Of a stretch of 64,000 nt of DNA, positions 53,749-62,199 are shown piece after piece; the stretch's first letter is position 1, and each line of letters opens with the position of its first letter. Source of the DNA: Opitutus sp. Its GTDB lineage: Bacteria; Verrucomicrobiota; Verrucomicrobiia; Opitutales; Opitutaceae. The position numbers and the translations under genes are program-made. Where the stretch lies: the NCBI GenBank assembly GCA_024998815.1, contig JACEUQ010000002.1, forward strand, positions 318,501 through 382,500, read 5' to 3'. The notes under the pieces are model-generated. The model worked only from the letters and a program-made list of their open reading frames with translations. It did not search any database and was not told the origin of the DNA.

Positions 53749-54636
53749 TCAACTGAGACGCGTTTCGACCACAAAGGCCTGCGCCCCCCACAGCTCCCGA
53801 ATCCGGCTGGTGATTGTGGATACAGGCGCGTGTTCAGGCAAAAACGCGAAGCAGGCGCTGCCGCTGCCACTCATGCAGGGGACGAGGTTAAACTCCGCGC
53901 GCAACCGTTCCATCAGCACGGGCAAGGCGATGAACTTGGTGAATGCCGGCACCTCCATGTTATTAAAAAGCAGCGCTTCGGCCGGGGCCTCGGGTAGACC
54001 GATCCAAGCCGTAAGCCTTGCCTCGGCTTGGTCTGGCGGCAGGTAGGTCGCCGGCGCGCCCGCTGCCATGCGGCGGTAAGCCCAAACCGTGCTGATGCTG
54101 AACATCGGCTTGAATATCAATACGCGCCGTCCGCGCAACCGCTGCGCCGCCTGTGCCGGTAGCGGTTGCACGTTTTCACCGCGCCCGCGCATAACGACTG
54201 GGCCACCGGCGAGGAAAAGTGCGCAATCCGAGCCCAGTTGCCCGGCCACAGCCACCAGCTCATCGCGCTTGAGCACGGTGCCGGCGAGCTGGTTCAAGGC
54301 CAGCAGCACGCTCGTCGCGTCACTGCTGCCGCCACCGAGGCCCGCACCCATGGGGATGCGTTTTTTTAGCGAGAAATGCGCGCCACCATCCCACTTCGCC
54401 GCCAGCGCAAATGCCCGGGCCGCGCGCAAAATCAGGTTAGTCTCATCGATCTCCAGCGACGGATCATCGCACTCCAGGGTAAATCCCGAGGGCCGAGATT
54501 CCACCGTGAGGGTGTCGCCAAATTCAAGCGGTGCGGCGACCGAAACGAGGTCGTGAAATCCATCCGCGCGCCGGCCGGTGATGGCGAGGAAGAGGTTAAG
54601 TTTCGCAGGACAGGGCAGCTCGATACGCACACCCAT
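53749..54636 (-). CDS. ispE: 4-diphosphocytidyl-2-C-methyl-D-erythritol kinase
   Basis: MEP-pathway GHMP kinase of 295 residues, started at the ATG before GVRIELPCPAKLNLFLAITG (PAKLNLFL is the family hallmark). The ATP-binding glycine loop is PMGAGLGGGSSDATSVLLAL near 93-112, and the C-terminal MSGSGSACFAFLP is motif 3. Upstream in-frame starts extend by 14 residues. Diverges from pyrF; ispD and ispF lie close by on the other strand, so isoprenoid genes cluster here. Confidence 0.94.
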   Translation of the reverse strand: MGVRIELPCPAKLNLFLAITGRRADGFHDLVSVAAPLEFGDTLTVESRPSGFTLECDDPSLEIDETNLILRAARAFALAAKWDGGAHFSLKKRIPMGAGLGGGSSDATSVLLALNQLAGTVLKRDELVAVAGQLGSDCALFLAGGPVVMRGRGENVQPLPAQAAQRLRGRRVLIFKPMFSISTVWAYRRMAAGAPATYLPPDQAEARLTAWIGLPEAPAEALLFNNMEVPAFTKFIALPVLMERLRAEFNLVPCMSGSGSACFAFLPEHAPVSTITSRIRELWGAQAFVVETRLS

Positions 54637-54736
54637 CACTAAACCCACCTGCCCCGATGAAGAAAAGCCAATCAGCACTGCGGACGAATTTTCTTTAGAT
54701 TAACCGCTAAACACGTGCATTAATGGCGCCAATCTC

Positions 54737-55435
54737 ATGCCTTGCGATCTCATCCTCGCCCTCGACGTTCCCACCCGTGAAGAAGCTGCCCCGCTGCTCC
54801 GCCAACTGCGCGGTGAATTGCGGTGGGTAAAAATCGGCCTGCAAATGTTCACCGCCTACGGCCCTGATTACGTCAAGGCAGTGGCCGACGAGGGGTTCAA
54901 CATCTTCCTCGATCTCAAGCTGCACGACATCCCCAACACCGTTGCCAAGGCCGTCGAATCCCTCGCCCCCCTGCCGATCGGAATGTTGACGCTGCACGCC
55001 GGCGGTGGGCGCGAGATGATGAGTTTCGCCCGCAAGGCCCAGCTCCAAACCAAACCCGAGTTACTCCTGCTCGGCGTCACCGTGCTGACCTCGATGGATG
55101 CCAGCGGCCTGGCCGAACTGGGCATTAACGTCAGCCCCGAGGCTCAAGTTGCCCGCTTGGGGCAACTCGCCGCGACGGCCGGCCTCACCGGGTTGGTTTG
55201 CTCGCCGCTGGAAGTCGGCCTGTTGCGCTCGCAACTTCCCGCCGGCGTGCAACTCGTCACCCCCGGCATCCGCCCCGCCGGTGAAGCGGGCGGCGACGAT
55301 CAAAAACGCATCATGACCCCGGCCGATGCGGCACGTGCGGGCTCCAGCTACATCGTAGTTGGCCGCCCCATTCTCAAAGCCAAGGATCCGGTTGCGGCCA
55401 CCCGCGCCATCTTGGCCGAACTCGCGTCCGCCTGA
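54737..55435 (+). CDS. pyrF: orotidine 5'-phosphate decarboxylase
   Basis: Final step of UMP synthesis, 232 residues (type 1 family). LILALDVPTREEA at the N-terminus, VKIGLQMFTAYGP, and the catalytic DLKLHDIPNTVAKAV at about 59-73 with the D-K-x-x-D array. TPGIRPAGEAGGDDQKRIMT and VGRPILKAKDPV complete the phosphate-binding part. Divergent from ispE; followed after 46 nt by ispD, so likely the first gene of a pyrF-ispD-ispF-oppA transcript. Confidence 0.96.
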   Translation: MPCDLILALDVPTREEAAPLLRQLRGELRWVKIGLQMFTAYGPDYVKAVADEGFNIFLDLKLHDIPNTVAKAVESLAPLPIGMLTLHAGGGREMMSFARKAQLQTKPELLLLGVTVLTSMDASGLAELGINVSPEAQVARLGQLAATAGLTGLVCSPLEVGLLRSQLPAGVQLVTPGIRPAGEAGGDDQKRIMTPADAARAGSSYIVVGRPILKAKDPVAATRAILAELASA

Positions 55436-55481
55436 ACCGCCAAGTCGTCACCCCAAACGTCCGTCTAAACCGCTTAAAAAA

Positions 55482-56162
55482 ATGCCTCGCACCGCCGCCA
55501 TTCTCCTCGCCGCTGGTAGCGGTCAACGCATGAACGGAGCCGTCGAGGACAAGATCCTCGCTCCCCTCGGCGGACGCCCGCTGTTCGTCCACTCCGCCAC
55601 CACCTTTGCCGAGAGTGGTGTGTCCGATTTCTACGTCATCGTTTACCGCGATCAGAAGCAGATGATGGAGTTGTCCGCCTACGCGCCCACCCCCGCCCTC
55701 TTCGTGCCCGGCGGCGTAGAACGCCAAGACTCGGTCGCTGCGGCGCTTGCCGCGCTGCCACCCGACATCAGCAAGGTTTTTATCCACGATTGCGCGCGCC
55801 CCTTTGTGACCGTCGATCAACTCATCGCGTTGCACAAAATCGTGCTGCGTGAAGACGCGGTCGTACTCGCTCATCGCGTCACCGACTCGATTAAAGAGCA
55901 CCGTGTCGACGGCCACCTCAAGTCGCTCGACCGCGACAAACTCTGGGCGATGGAAACCCCGCAGGTTTTCGACCGTGATCTGATCGTCGAAGCCTACGCC
56001 AAGGTCGCCAAGAAAGGGCTACACATCACCGACGACGCCGCCGCCGTCGAACTGCTCAAGCACCCGATCGCGATCCTCGAAAACCCACTCCCCAACCCCA
56101 AACTCACCACTCCGGCTGATCTGCCCTGGTTCGAGTATCTGCTCACCCAGCAGACCGCCTAA
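55482..56162 (+). CDS. ispD: 2-C-methyl-D-erythritol 4-phosphate cytidylyltransferase
   Basis: MEP-pathway enzyme forming CDP-ME; 226 residues. Start at the ATG after a purine tract (TTAAAAAAATG); an upstream frame extension lies in pyrF and is spurious. AAILLAAGSGQRMNGAVEDK gives the nucleotide loop with the conserved Lys; FIHDCARPFVTVDQL and VTDSIKEHR are family motifs; TPQVFDRDLI and TDDAAAVELL lie near the end. Upstream of ispF as in many genomes. Confidence 0.95.
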   Translation: MPRTAAILLAAGSGQRMNGAVEDKILAPLGGRPLFVHSATTFAESGVSDFYVIVYRDQKQMMELSAYAPTPALFVPGGVERQDSVAAALAALPPDISKVFIHDCARPFVTVDQLIALHKIVLREDAVVLAHRVTDSIKEHRVDGHLKSLDRDKLWAMETPQVFDRDLIVEAYAKVAKKGLHITDDAAAVELLKHPIAILENPLPNPKLTTPADLPWFEYLLTQQTA

Positions 56163-56198
56163 AAGCTTGGCGTTTGGCCCTTGGGTGCACGGATTATT

Positions 56199-56681
56199 AT
56201 GAATTTACGAATCGGTCACGGCTACGACATCCATCGCATCGTCAGCGGGCGGCCGATGATCCTCGGCGGGGTGCATTTCCCCGAGTGCCCCGTGGGCCTG
56301 GACGGCCACTCCGACGCCGACTGCCTGACCCACGCGATTTGCGACGCGCTGCTCGGCGCCGCCGCCTTGCCCGACATCGGCCATTTTTTCCCCAACACCG
56401 ATCCGGCCTACAAAAACATCGACTCGCAGGTCCTGCTCCAACGCGTAACCGCCGAGTTGCGCACACGCGGCTGGCAAATCGTTAACCTCGATGCCTCGCT
56501 CATCGCGGAACTCCCGAAGATCTACCCCCGCCTCGCCGAAATGAAGGCGGCCCTCGCCCATTCGACCGGCCTGGACGTCTCGCAGATCGGCCTGAAGGCC
56601 ACGACCAACGAGGGTGTTGATCAAATCGGCCAAGGGCTCGCCATCGCAGCCCACGCCGTCGCGCTAATTTCCAAGTCATGA
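56199..56681 (+). CDS. ispF: 2-C-methyl-D-erythritol 2,4-cyclodiphosphate synthase
   Basis: Forms MEcPP, the step after IspE. 160 residues from ATG 56199; a TTG six codons upstream is less likely. RIGHGYDIHR has the zinc-binding D and H, LDGHSDADCLTHAICDALLG the next His and the active-site region, HFFPNTDPAYKNIDS the flexible loop, and KATTNEGVDQIGQG the C-terminal motif. The stop overlaps the next possible start (ATGA at 56678). Confidence 0.95.
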   Translation: MNLRIGHGYDIHRIVSGRPMILGGVHFPECPVGLDGHSDADCLTHAICDALLGAAALPDIGHFFPNTDPAYKNIDSQVLLQRVTAELRTRGWQIVNLDASLIAELPKIYPRLAEMKAALAHSTGLDVSQIGLKATTNEGVDQIGQGLAIAAHAVALISKS

Positions 56682-56719
56682 TCGCCGCCGCCACCGAAAC
56701 CACAAAAGCCCACAAAAAC

Positions 56720-58384
56720 ATGCCCGCTCGCAGATCCGTAGCTTTGTGCCTCTTGGTGCTTTTGGTGGCCATCCCGTTTGGCCTCACCGGCTGCTCGAAA
56801 CGCGAAACCGCCGTCGAGCGTGGCAACCGGGAACAAACGCTCCTTCGCGGCATGGGCCCCGAACCGGCTGACCTCGACCCCCACCTCGCGACCACCGCCA
56901 ACGATTACACCGTGCTTTCCGCCCTGTTTGAGGGACTGGTCGCCGAAGACCCGCAGACCCTCGCCCCCGTGCCCGGAGTCGCCGAACGCTGGGAGTTATC
57001 CCCAGACGGACTCACCTACACCTTTCACCTCCGCGCCGACGCCCATTGGTCCAACGGCGAGCCTGTCACCGCGCGCGACTTCCTGGCCTCGTGGCAACGC
57101 GTGCTCACCCCCTCGCTGGCTGCCGACAACGCGAGCCTGCTCTACATCGTCCAAAACGCCGAAGCCTTCCACAAGGGCGCGCTCACCGACTTCACCAAGG
57201 TCGGTTTTTCCGCGCCGGACGCCCGCACCGTGCGCATCAGCCTGGAGCACCCCGCCTCGTATTTTCTATCCCTTTTACAACACTGGGTCTGGTGGCCCGT
57301 GCACCTGCCCACCCTCCACAAATCAGGGGATCCCTATGTGCGTGGCAACCCCTGGGCCCGGCCCGACACCTTTGTTGGCAACGGCCCCTTCACACTCAAG
57401 GAATGGCGCACCGGCCAGCACATCGAGGTGGTCAAGTCCCTCACCTACTGGGACCGCTCGATCGTGCAGTTAAAAGCGATCCGCTTCCTGCCGATCGAGG
57501 ACCTCAACGCCGAAGAGCGTGCATTCCGCTCCGGCCAGCTCCACCTCACCGAGGCGCTCCCGCTCGCGAAAGTCGCTGCCTACCGCGCCGATCACCCCGA
57601 GCTGCTGCGCATCGACCCGTATCTGGGAACCTACTACTACACGCTCAACACCAACCGGCCCTTTCTCAACGAGGTCAAAATCCGCCGTGCCCTCGCCCTC
57701 GCCGTGGACCGTGCCGGCATAGCCGAAAAGATTCTCTGCGGCGGCCAGACGCCCGCCTACGCCTTCACCCCTCCCGGCACCGCCGGCTACACCGCTGCGG
57801 CCCGCTTCTCCACCGATTACGATGAAGCCCGGCGCTTGCTCACCGAGGCCGGTTATCCAGGCGGTAAAGGCGCGCCCATTCTCGAACTCTTGCTCAACAC
57901 CTCCGACAACCACCGCATCATCGCCGAAGCGGTTCAGGCCGGTTGGCGCCGCGAACTCGGTCTTGAAGTCCGCCTGCTCAACATGGAAGGCAAGAGCGTG
58001 TTGGCCGCCCGTCGCGCAGGGGATTTCCAGATCCTCCGTTCGTCATGGATCGGTGACTACAGCGACCCGGCCACCTTCCTTTCTGTCTGGACTTCCGACA
58101 GCGGCAACAACTCGAGCGGCTGGCGCAAACCCGCCTACGACCAGTTACTCTTCCAAGCTGCACGCACCGCCGATACCGAAGCCCGCCACGACCTCTTCCA
58201 ACAGGCCGAAGCACTCCTCGTAGCCGACGCCCCCTTCATCCCGCTCTACACCTACACCCACGTTTTTTTAAAAAACCCAGCGGTCAAAGGATGGCATTCC
58301 ACCTTGCTCGACCATCATCCCTACAAACACGTTTCGCTTGAGGCGGCACCGTCCTCCAGCACCGCGCCGCAGGGCAACAACTAA
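56720..58384 (+). CDS. OppA-type oligopeptide-binding lipoprotein 1
   Basis: Extracytoplasmic solute-binding protein family 5, about 554 residues. ATG 56720 gives a good lipoprotein signal (PARRSVALCLLVLLVAIPFG, then LTGC); ATG 56678, overlapping ispF, would add 14 residues. Typical pieces: EPADLDPHLAT, ERWELSPDGLTYTFHLRADA, WSNGEPVTARDF, NGPFTLKEWR, YYYTLNTNRPFLNEVKIRRA and AFTPPGTAGY. No permease or ATPase genes adjoin. The next gene is a paralogue of similar length. The substrate is probably peptides, not testable here. Confidence 0.9.
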   Translation: MPARRSVALCLLVLLVAIPFGLTGCSKRETAVERGNREQTLLRGMGPEPADLDPHLATTANDYTVLSALFEGLVAEDPQTLAPVPGVAERWELSPDGLTYTFHLRADAHWSNGEPVTARDFLASWQRVLTPSLAADNASLLYIVQNAEAFHKGALTDFTKVGFSAPDARTVRISLEHPASYFLSLLQHWVWWPVHLPTLHKSGDPYVRGNPWARPDTFVGNGPFTLKEWRTGQHIEVVKSLTYWDRSIVQLKAIRFLPIEDLNAEERAFRSGQLHLTEALPLAKVAAYRADHPELLRIDPYLGTYYYTLNTNRPFLNEVKIRRALALAVDRAGIAEKILCGGQTPAYAFTPPGTAGYTAAARFSTDYDEARRLLTEAGYPGGKGAPILELLLNTSDNHRIIAEAVQAGWRRELGLEVRLLNMEGKSVLAARRAGDFQILRSSWIGDYSDPATFLSVWTSDSGNNSSGWRKPAYDQLLFQAARTADTEARHDLFQQAEALLVADAPFIPLYTYTHVFLKNPAVKGWHSTLLDHHPYKHVSLEAAPSSSTAPQGNN

Positions 58385-58462
58385 CCCATTGTGGTAGTTG
58401 TTCCGGTGGCTGTCGCGCTCCCGTCCGTCACCTGCGGTTAAATCATCCCTCCCTCAACCGCC

Positions 58463-60169
58463 ATGTTCCGCCGCTCCATGAGTCGATTCACCCCGTTCGC
58501 CTCTCCGACAGCACTCAGCCTGTTCGCCGCCACCCCGGTACTCGGCCTGCTCACCGCACTCGGCCTTCTCACGGTTGTGGCTGGTTGCTCGAAAAACGAG
58601 CCCACTCCTGCCCGCTCCACTGCCTCCACGTCATCCGTCGCCGCCGCAGACGCCCCCAAAATCCTGCGCGTGGGCAACGGCACTGAACCCCAGGATCTCG
58701 ATCCGCATGTGGTCACCGGCGTACCCGAGCACAAGATCATCTCCGCCCTGCTCGAGGGACTCGTCACCTACGCGCCCGACGGCGGCATCGCCCCCGGAAT
58801 GGCCGAGCGCTGGGTTATCTCCGAAGACGGGCTGACTTACACCTTCCACCTGCGCGACAACGCCAAGTGGTCCAACGGCGAGCCGCTGACCTCACAGGAT
58901 TTCGTGAGTTCGTTTAAGCGCATCCTTACCCCGTCACTGGGCGCTGAATACGCCTACAAGTTATTCCACCTGGTCAACGCCGAGGAGTTCAACACAGGGA
59001 AACTCACCGATTTCGCCAAAGTCGGAGCCCAGGCCGTCGATGCGCACACCCTCCTCCTCACGCTTAAACACCGGACACCATTCCTGCTCGAATCGCTTCA
59101 GCATTACGCCTGGTTCCCGGTGCACCTGCCCACGTTGCGCAAATTCGGGGAGCCCGACCGCAAGGGCAACGCCTGGACACGCCCCGGCAACTACGTGGGC
59201 AACGGCCCGTTCACCCTCGTCGAATGGTCACCCAACCAGAAAATCACCGTAGCCCGCTCGCGCACCTACTGGGACCACGACCACGTGCGCCTCGACGGCA
59301 TCGAATTCTACGCGATTGACAGCGCCGAAACCGAGGAGCGGCTCTTTCGCACCGGCAAACTCGACTACTGCAACACCCTGCCGCTCGGAAAAACCGAAAC
59401 CTATCGCCGCGAAAACCCCGCCAGCTACCGCCAAGACCCCTACTACGGCGTTTATTATTACCGGCTCAACGTCACCCGAAAGCCCCTCGACGACCGCCGT
59501 GTCCGCCGGGCCCTTGCACTCGCCATCGATCGAGAGGCCATCATTCGCAGCATTCTGCGTAGCGGGGGCCAGTCTCCCGCCCTCCACTTCACCCCGCCCT
59601 CCCACAAGTTCACCGCCTCCGCGCAGCTCACGGGCGACCTCGCCGAAGCCAAACGCCTTCTCGCCGAGGCGGGGTATCCCGACGGACAAAACCTGCCGCC
59701 CATTGATATCCTATTTAACACCTCCGAGAGCCACCGGATCATCGCCGAGGCGATCCAGCAAATGTGGAAAACCCTCCTCGGGGTAAACGCCACGATCACC
59801 AACCAGGAATGGAAAGTGTACCTCGATTCCCAGCGCACGGGTAATTTCCAGGTCGCCCGCGCTGGCTGGATTGGCGACTACAACGACCCGCACACCTTTC
59901 TCGACCTGTGGATCACTGGCGGGGGCAACAACCAGACCGGTTGGTCAAATTCGGCCTATGACCAGCTGCTGCGCGGTGCACTGGAAACCAAAACGGAACC
60001 GGAGCGCATGGCGGTTTACCTGAAACTCGAGGCGATCCTCGCCGACGAAGCCCCGGTGATCCCGATTTATTTCTATAGCCGTGTCTACGCGCTCAATCCC
60101 AAGGTGCTGAACTGGACAACCAATCCGCTGGATAGCCGGGGATGGAAATGGGTGGACCTAGCCCGTTAG
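58463..60169 (+). CDS. OppA-type oligopeptide-binding lipoprotein 2
   Basis: A 568-residue paralogue of the preceding protein. The signal region has a lipobox VVAGC at about 38-42. Shared family pieces: EPQDLDPHVVTG, ERWVISEDGLTYTFHLRDNA, WSNGEPLTSQDF, NGPFTLVEWSPNQ, YYYRLNVTRKPLDDRRVRRA and HFTPPSHKF. 78 nt separates it from the first copy, so they could be co-transcribed with the isp genes. Two binding proteins without a transporter suggest they share a permease encoded elsewhere. Confidence 0.9.
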   Translation: MFRRSMSRFTPFASPTALSLFAATPVLGLLTALGLLTVVAGCSKNEPTPARSTASTSSVAAADAPKILRVGNGTEPQDLDPHVVTGVPEHKIISALLEGLVTYAPDGGIAPGMAERWVISEDGLTYTFHLRDNAKWSNGEPLTSQDFVSSFKRILTPSLGAEYAYKLFHLVNAEEFNTGKLTDFAKVGAQAVDAHTLLLTLKHRTPFLLESLQHYAWFPVHLPTLRKFGEPDRKGNAWTRPGNYVGNGPFTLVEWSPNQKITVARSRTYWDHDHVRLDGIEFYAIDSAETEERLFRTGKLDYCNTLPLGKTETYRRENPASYRQDPYYGVYYYRLNVTRKPLDDRRVRRALALAIDREAIIRSILRSGGQSPALHFTPPSHKFTASAQLTGDLAEAKRLLAEAGYPDGQNLPPIDILFNTSESHRIIAEAIQQMWKTLLGVNATITNQEWKVYLDSQRTGNFQVARAGWIGDYNDPHTFLDLWITGGGNNQTGWSNSAYDQLLRGALETKTEPERMAVYLKLEAILADEAPVIPIYFYSRVYALNPKVLNWTTNPLDSRGWKWVDLAR

Positions 60170-60326
60170 GCGCGCCCGAGTTGGCCCGCTGTGGCCCCCG
60201 CTGCCAGAAGAGGGCGAAAGAGGCCTGCGCACTGCATCCATTCCCACGTCATGCATCCCCGCGCAGTAGCCAACCGAACCGCACCGCGTGCTTGCACCAA
60301 CCGGGCGTACGGGTTGCGTTAAGGCG

Positions 60327-60638
60327 ATGCGCATTGCTTGGACTACCCTTCCGGACCGTGCCAGCGCCGACCAGCTAGCGGCCGCCGCAGTCGCCGCGCA
60401 TCTCGCTTCGTGCGCACAAGTTGAAGGCCCAATCTCATCCCATTATCTGTGGGACGGCGCACAGGAAAAATCCGAGGAATATCGGGTCACGTTCAAAGGC
60501 ATGCCGGCTCAAATCGCTAGCCTGGAACCCTGGGTTCATGCCCGCCATCCCTACCAAGTTCCGGAGTGGATTGTGATAAAGACCGAACATGTTTCGGAAA
60601 AGTACTTGTCATGGGCCCGATCGCGCCTTAACCCCTAA
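60327..60638 (+). CDS. cutA: CutA-like divalent cation tolerance protein
   Basis: A 103-residue ferredoxin-like trimer protein. RIAWTTLPDRASADQLAAAA and HLASCAQVEGPISSHYLWDG, then EEYRVTFKGMP and HARHPYQVPEWIVIKTE match CutA1, including the YLW and HPYQVPE signatures. An in-frame ATG 13 codons earlier gives an untypical extension. Linked in other bacteria to copper tolerance, though the role is debated. Confidence 0.9.
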   Translation: MRIAWTTLPDRASADQLAAAAVAAHLASCAQVEGPISSHYLWDGAQEKSEEYRVTFKGMPAQIASLEPWVHARHPYQVPEWIVIKTEHVSEKYLSWARSRLNP

Positions 60639-60675
60639 CCCTTTCACAAGTCGAAATCCTCTTTTCTTAATCACC

Positions 60676-60831
60676 ATGTCACAGCACAAAAGTCTCCAAG
60701 GCGCCTCCGGCATCGTCATCAAACGTAACGTTCTCAAGCGTTTTGAACGCGTAGCCGTACTCAAGAAGCGCGGCCAATGGAAAGAGGGCGACCGGGTTGC
60801 CGGTCTGCGCAAGACCAAGCCCGAAGTCTAA
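60676..60831 (+). CDS. small basic protein, Verrucomicrobia/Chlamydiae type
   Basis: A 51-residue basic protein: SQHKSLQGASGIVIKRNVLK followed by RFERVAVLKKRGQWKEGDRV and a GLRKTKPEV end. It matches in size and pattern the small basic protein family conserved across Verrucomicrobia, Chlamydiae and relatives (proposed to associate with ribosomes or rRNA). Start is the ATG 5 nt after a pyrimidine-rich leader; followed by a strong terminator. Its presence supports the host assignment. Confidence 0.88.
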   Translation: MSQHKSLQGASGIVIKRNVLKRFERVAVLKKRGQWKEGDRVAGLRKTKPEV

Positions 60832-60855
60832 TAGCGCGGTCCCTCGATCGCTTTT

Positions 60856-60891
60856 AAAAAGCAGGCAGTTCGCAAGACTGCCTGCTTTTTT
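60856..60891. terminator. terminator behind small basic protein
   Basis: AGCAGGCAGT pairs with ACTGCCTGCT (arms 60860-60869 and 60877-60886), flanked by A-run and T-run, so it can act in both directions. Confidence 0.92.
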
Positions 60892-60993
60892 GTGCACCGA
60901 CACTACGAACACCGTTCCAATAGGCATCCAAGCTCAAGAACGCCCTTACGCCGCCAGCCCTAATTCGTATCACCCTCGCACCCTCTTGCCCTC

Positions 60994-61662
60994 ATGCTCG
61001 ACCTCACCAAAAAACTCTTCGACTTCATTCTCCACATTGATGTCCACCTCACGGAGATCAGTGCCAACTACGGGCTTTGGACCTACGGAGTGCTGTTCCT
61101 GATCATCTTTGCGGAAACCGGCCTGGTGGTGCTGCCGCTACTTCCTGGCGACTCGCTCCTGTTCGCCGCTGGCGGGCTGACCGCCTTGCCGGAATCGGGC
61201 CTCAATGTACACCTTTTGGCCTTTCTTCTCTTCATCGCGGCGGTCATCGGCGATTCGTTGAACTACTGGATAGGCAGCAAATTCGGCCCCGCAGTGTTTC
61301 GGCGCGAGGACTCGATCTGGCTGCGCAAAAAACACCTCCAGCGAGCCCATGAGTTCTTCGAAAAGTACGGCGGCCGAGCTATCATCCTGGCCCGTTTCGT
61401 GCCGATCGTGCGTACCTTTATCCCCTTCGTGGCAGGGGTCGGGTCGATGAGCTATCGCCGCTTCTTTGCCTTTAACGTCATTGGCGGGTTTATTTGGATC
61501 TACGCGTTCATTTACCTCGGATTCTTTTTCTGCAACGTGCCGGTGGTTAAGAAAAACTTCGGACTGGTCATCATCGGGATAATCCTGATCTCCGTGCTGC
61601 CCATCGTGGTCGAAGCCGTACGAGCTTGGAGCGCGCACCGCGCCAAGCGCCTGCACTCCTGA
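60994..61662 (+). CDS. DedA/VTT family membrane protein
   Basis: A 222-residue membrane protein with several helices. LIIFAETGLVVLPLLPGDSL and FFEKYGGRAIILARFVPIVR are the two characteristic DedA motifs (E, PG and the R-F-P pair); FIPFVAGVGSM follows. Members act as undecaprenyl-phosphate or phospholipid flippases/transporters or affect membrane homeostasis. Monocistronic by the look of the terminator upstream. Confidence 0.93.
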   Translation: MLDLTKKLFDFILHIDVHLTEISANYGLWTYGVLFLIIFAETGLVVLPLLPGDSLLFAAGGLTALPESGLNVHLLAFLLFIAAVIGDSLNYWIGSKFGPAVFRREDSIWLRKKHLQRAHEFFEKYGGRAIILARFVPIVRTFIPFVAGVGSMSYRRFFAFNVIGGFIWIYAFIYLGFFFCNVPVVKKNFGLVIIGIILISVLPIVVEAVRAWSAHRAKRLHS

Positions 61663-61774
61663 GCCGTGGGTAGCCGCCTTTAGGGAGCGGGCGTTGACAC
61701 GTTCCAGTGAGGCGGAAAACCGCTCGGGAACCTTGAGAGAAGTGGCAGGTCCGCATTGGCGAACCTTTGTTCAC

Positions 61775-62029
61775 ATGAAAAAACTCATCACGCCCGCCCT
61801 GCTCGGCAGCCTCGCTCTCCTAGCCTTCTCGGTTTCGACCGCGTCGGCCCAAGACGCCCAAACGGAGAAACCCGTTTCAGCTGCCGTCCTTAAAAAGTAC
61901 GACATCAATAAAGACGGTAAACTCGACGAAGCCGAGCGCACCTCGTTACTGGCGGAAAAAAAAGCCGCAGCAGCGAAAAAAGCCAAAACCAAGGCCGACG
62001 CTGACATGAAGCCCGATACGGTTAAATAA
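61775..62029 (+). CDS. small secreted EF-hand protein
   Basis: An 84-residue protein with a Sec signal (KKLITPALLGSLALLAFSVS, cleavage after TASA). The mature part has one EF-hand-like loop DINKDGKLDEAE (about residues 43-54), then a Lys/Ala-rich helix. Start ATG 61775; an upstream frame is longer but gives no signal peptide. A calcium-binding envelope protein of unknown role. A hairpin follows at 62052. Confidence 0.75.
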   Translation: MKKLITPALLGSLALLAFSVSTASAQDAQTEKPVSAAVLKKYDINKDGKLDEAERTSLLAEKKAAAAKKAKTKADADMKPDTVK

Positions 62030-62051
62030 TGGCGATTTCCCATTGGCGATG

Positions 62052-62084
62052 GAGGCGGCCCAGCCACCTTGGGCCGCCTCTTTG
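62052..62084 (+). terminator. probable terminator behind EF-hand gene
   Basis: GAGGCGGCCCA (62052-62062) pairs with TGGGCCGCCTC (62070-62080), 7-nt loop, short T-run. Confidence 0.7.
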
Positions 62085-62199
62085 AGTCGAGTAGCGAGTG
62101 CAGCGAATTGGTATTCCCTAAACGCTGCACTCCCCATGTATCCCCGCCAGTCAACCGCTCAGCGGGGAGGCATTGGCCCACTTGTGAGCCCCGGCCTTT

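Noticed and set aside
61693-61698. Further TTGACA start-associated motif in the chromosome
   Set aside because: It lies about 76 nt before the EF-hand start, so the characteristic 13-15 nt spacing is absent; it could be an ordinary promoter element.
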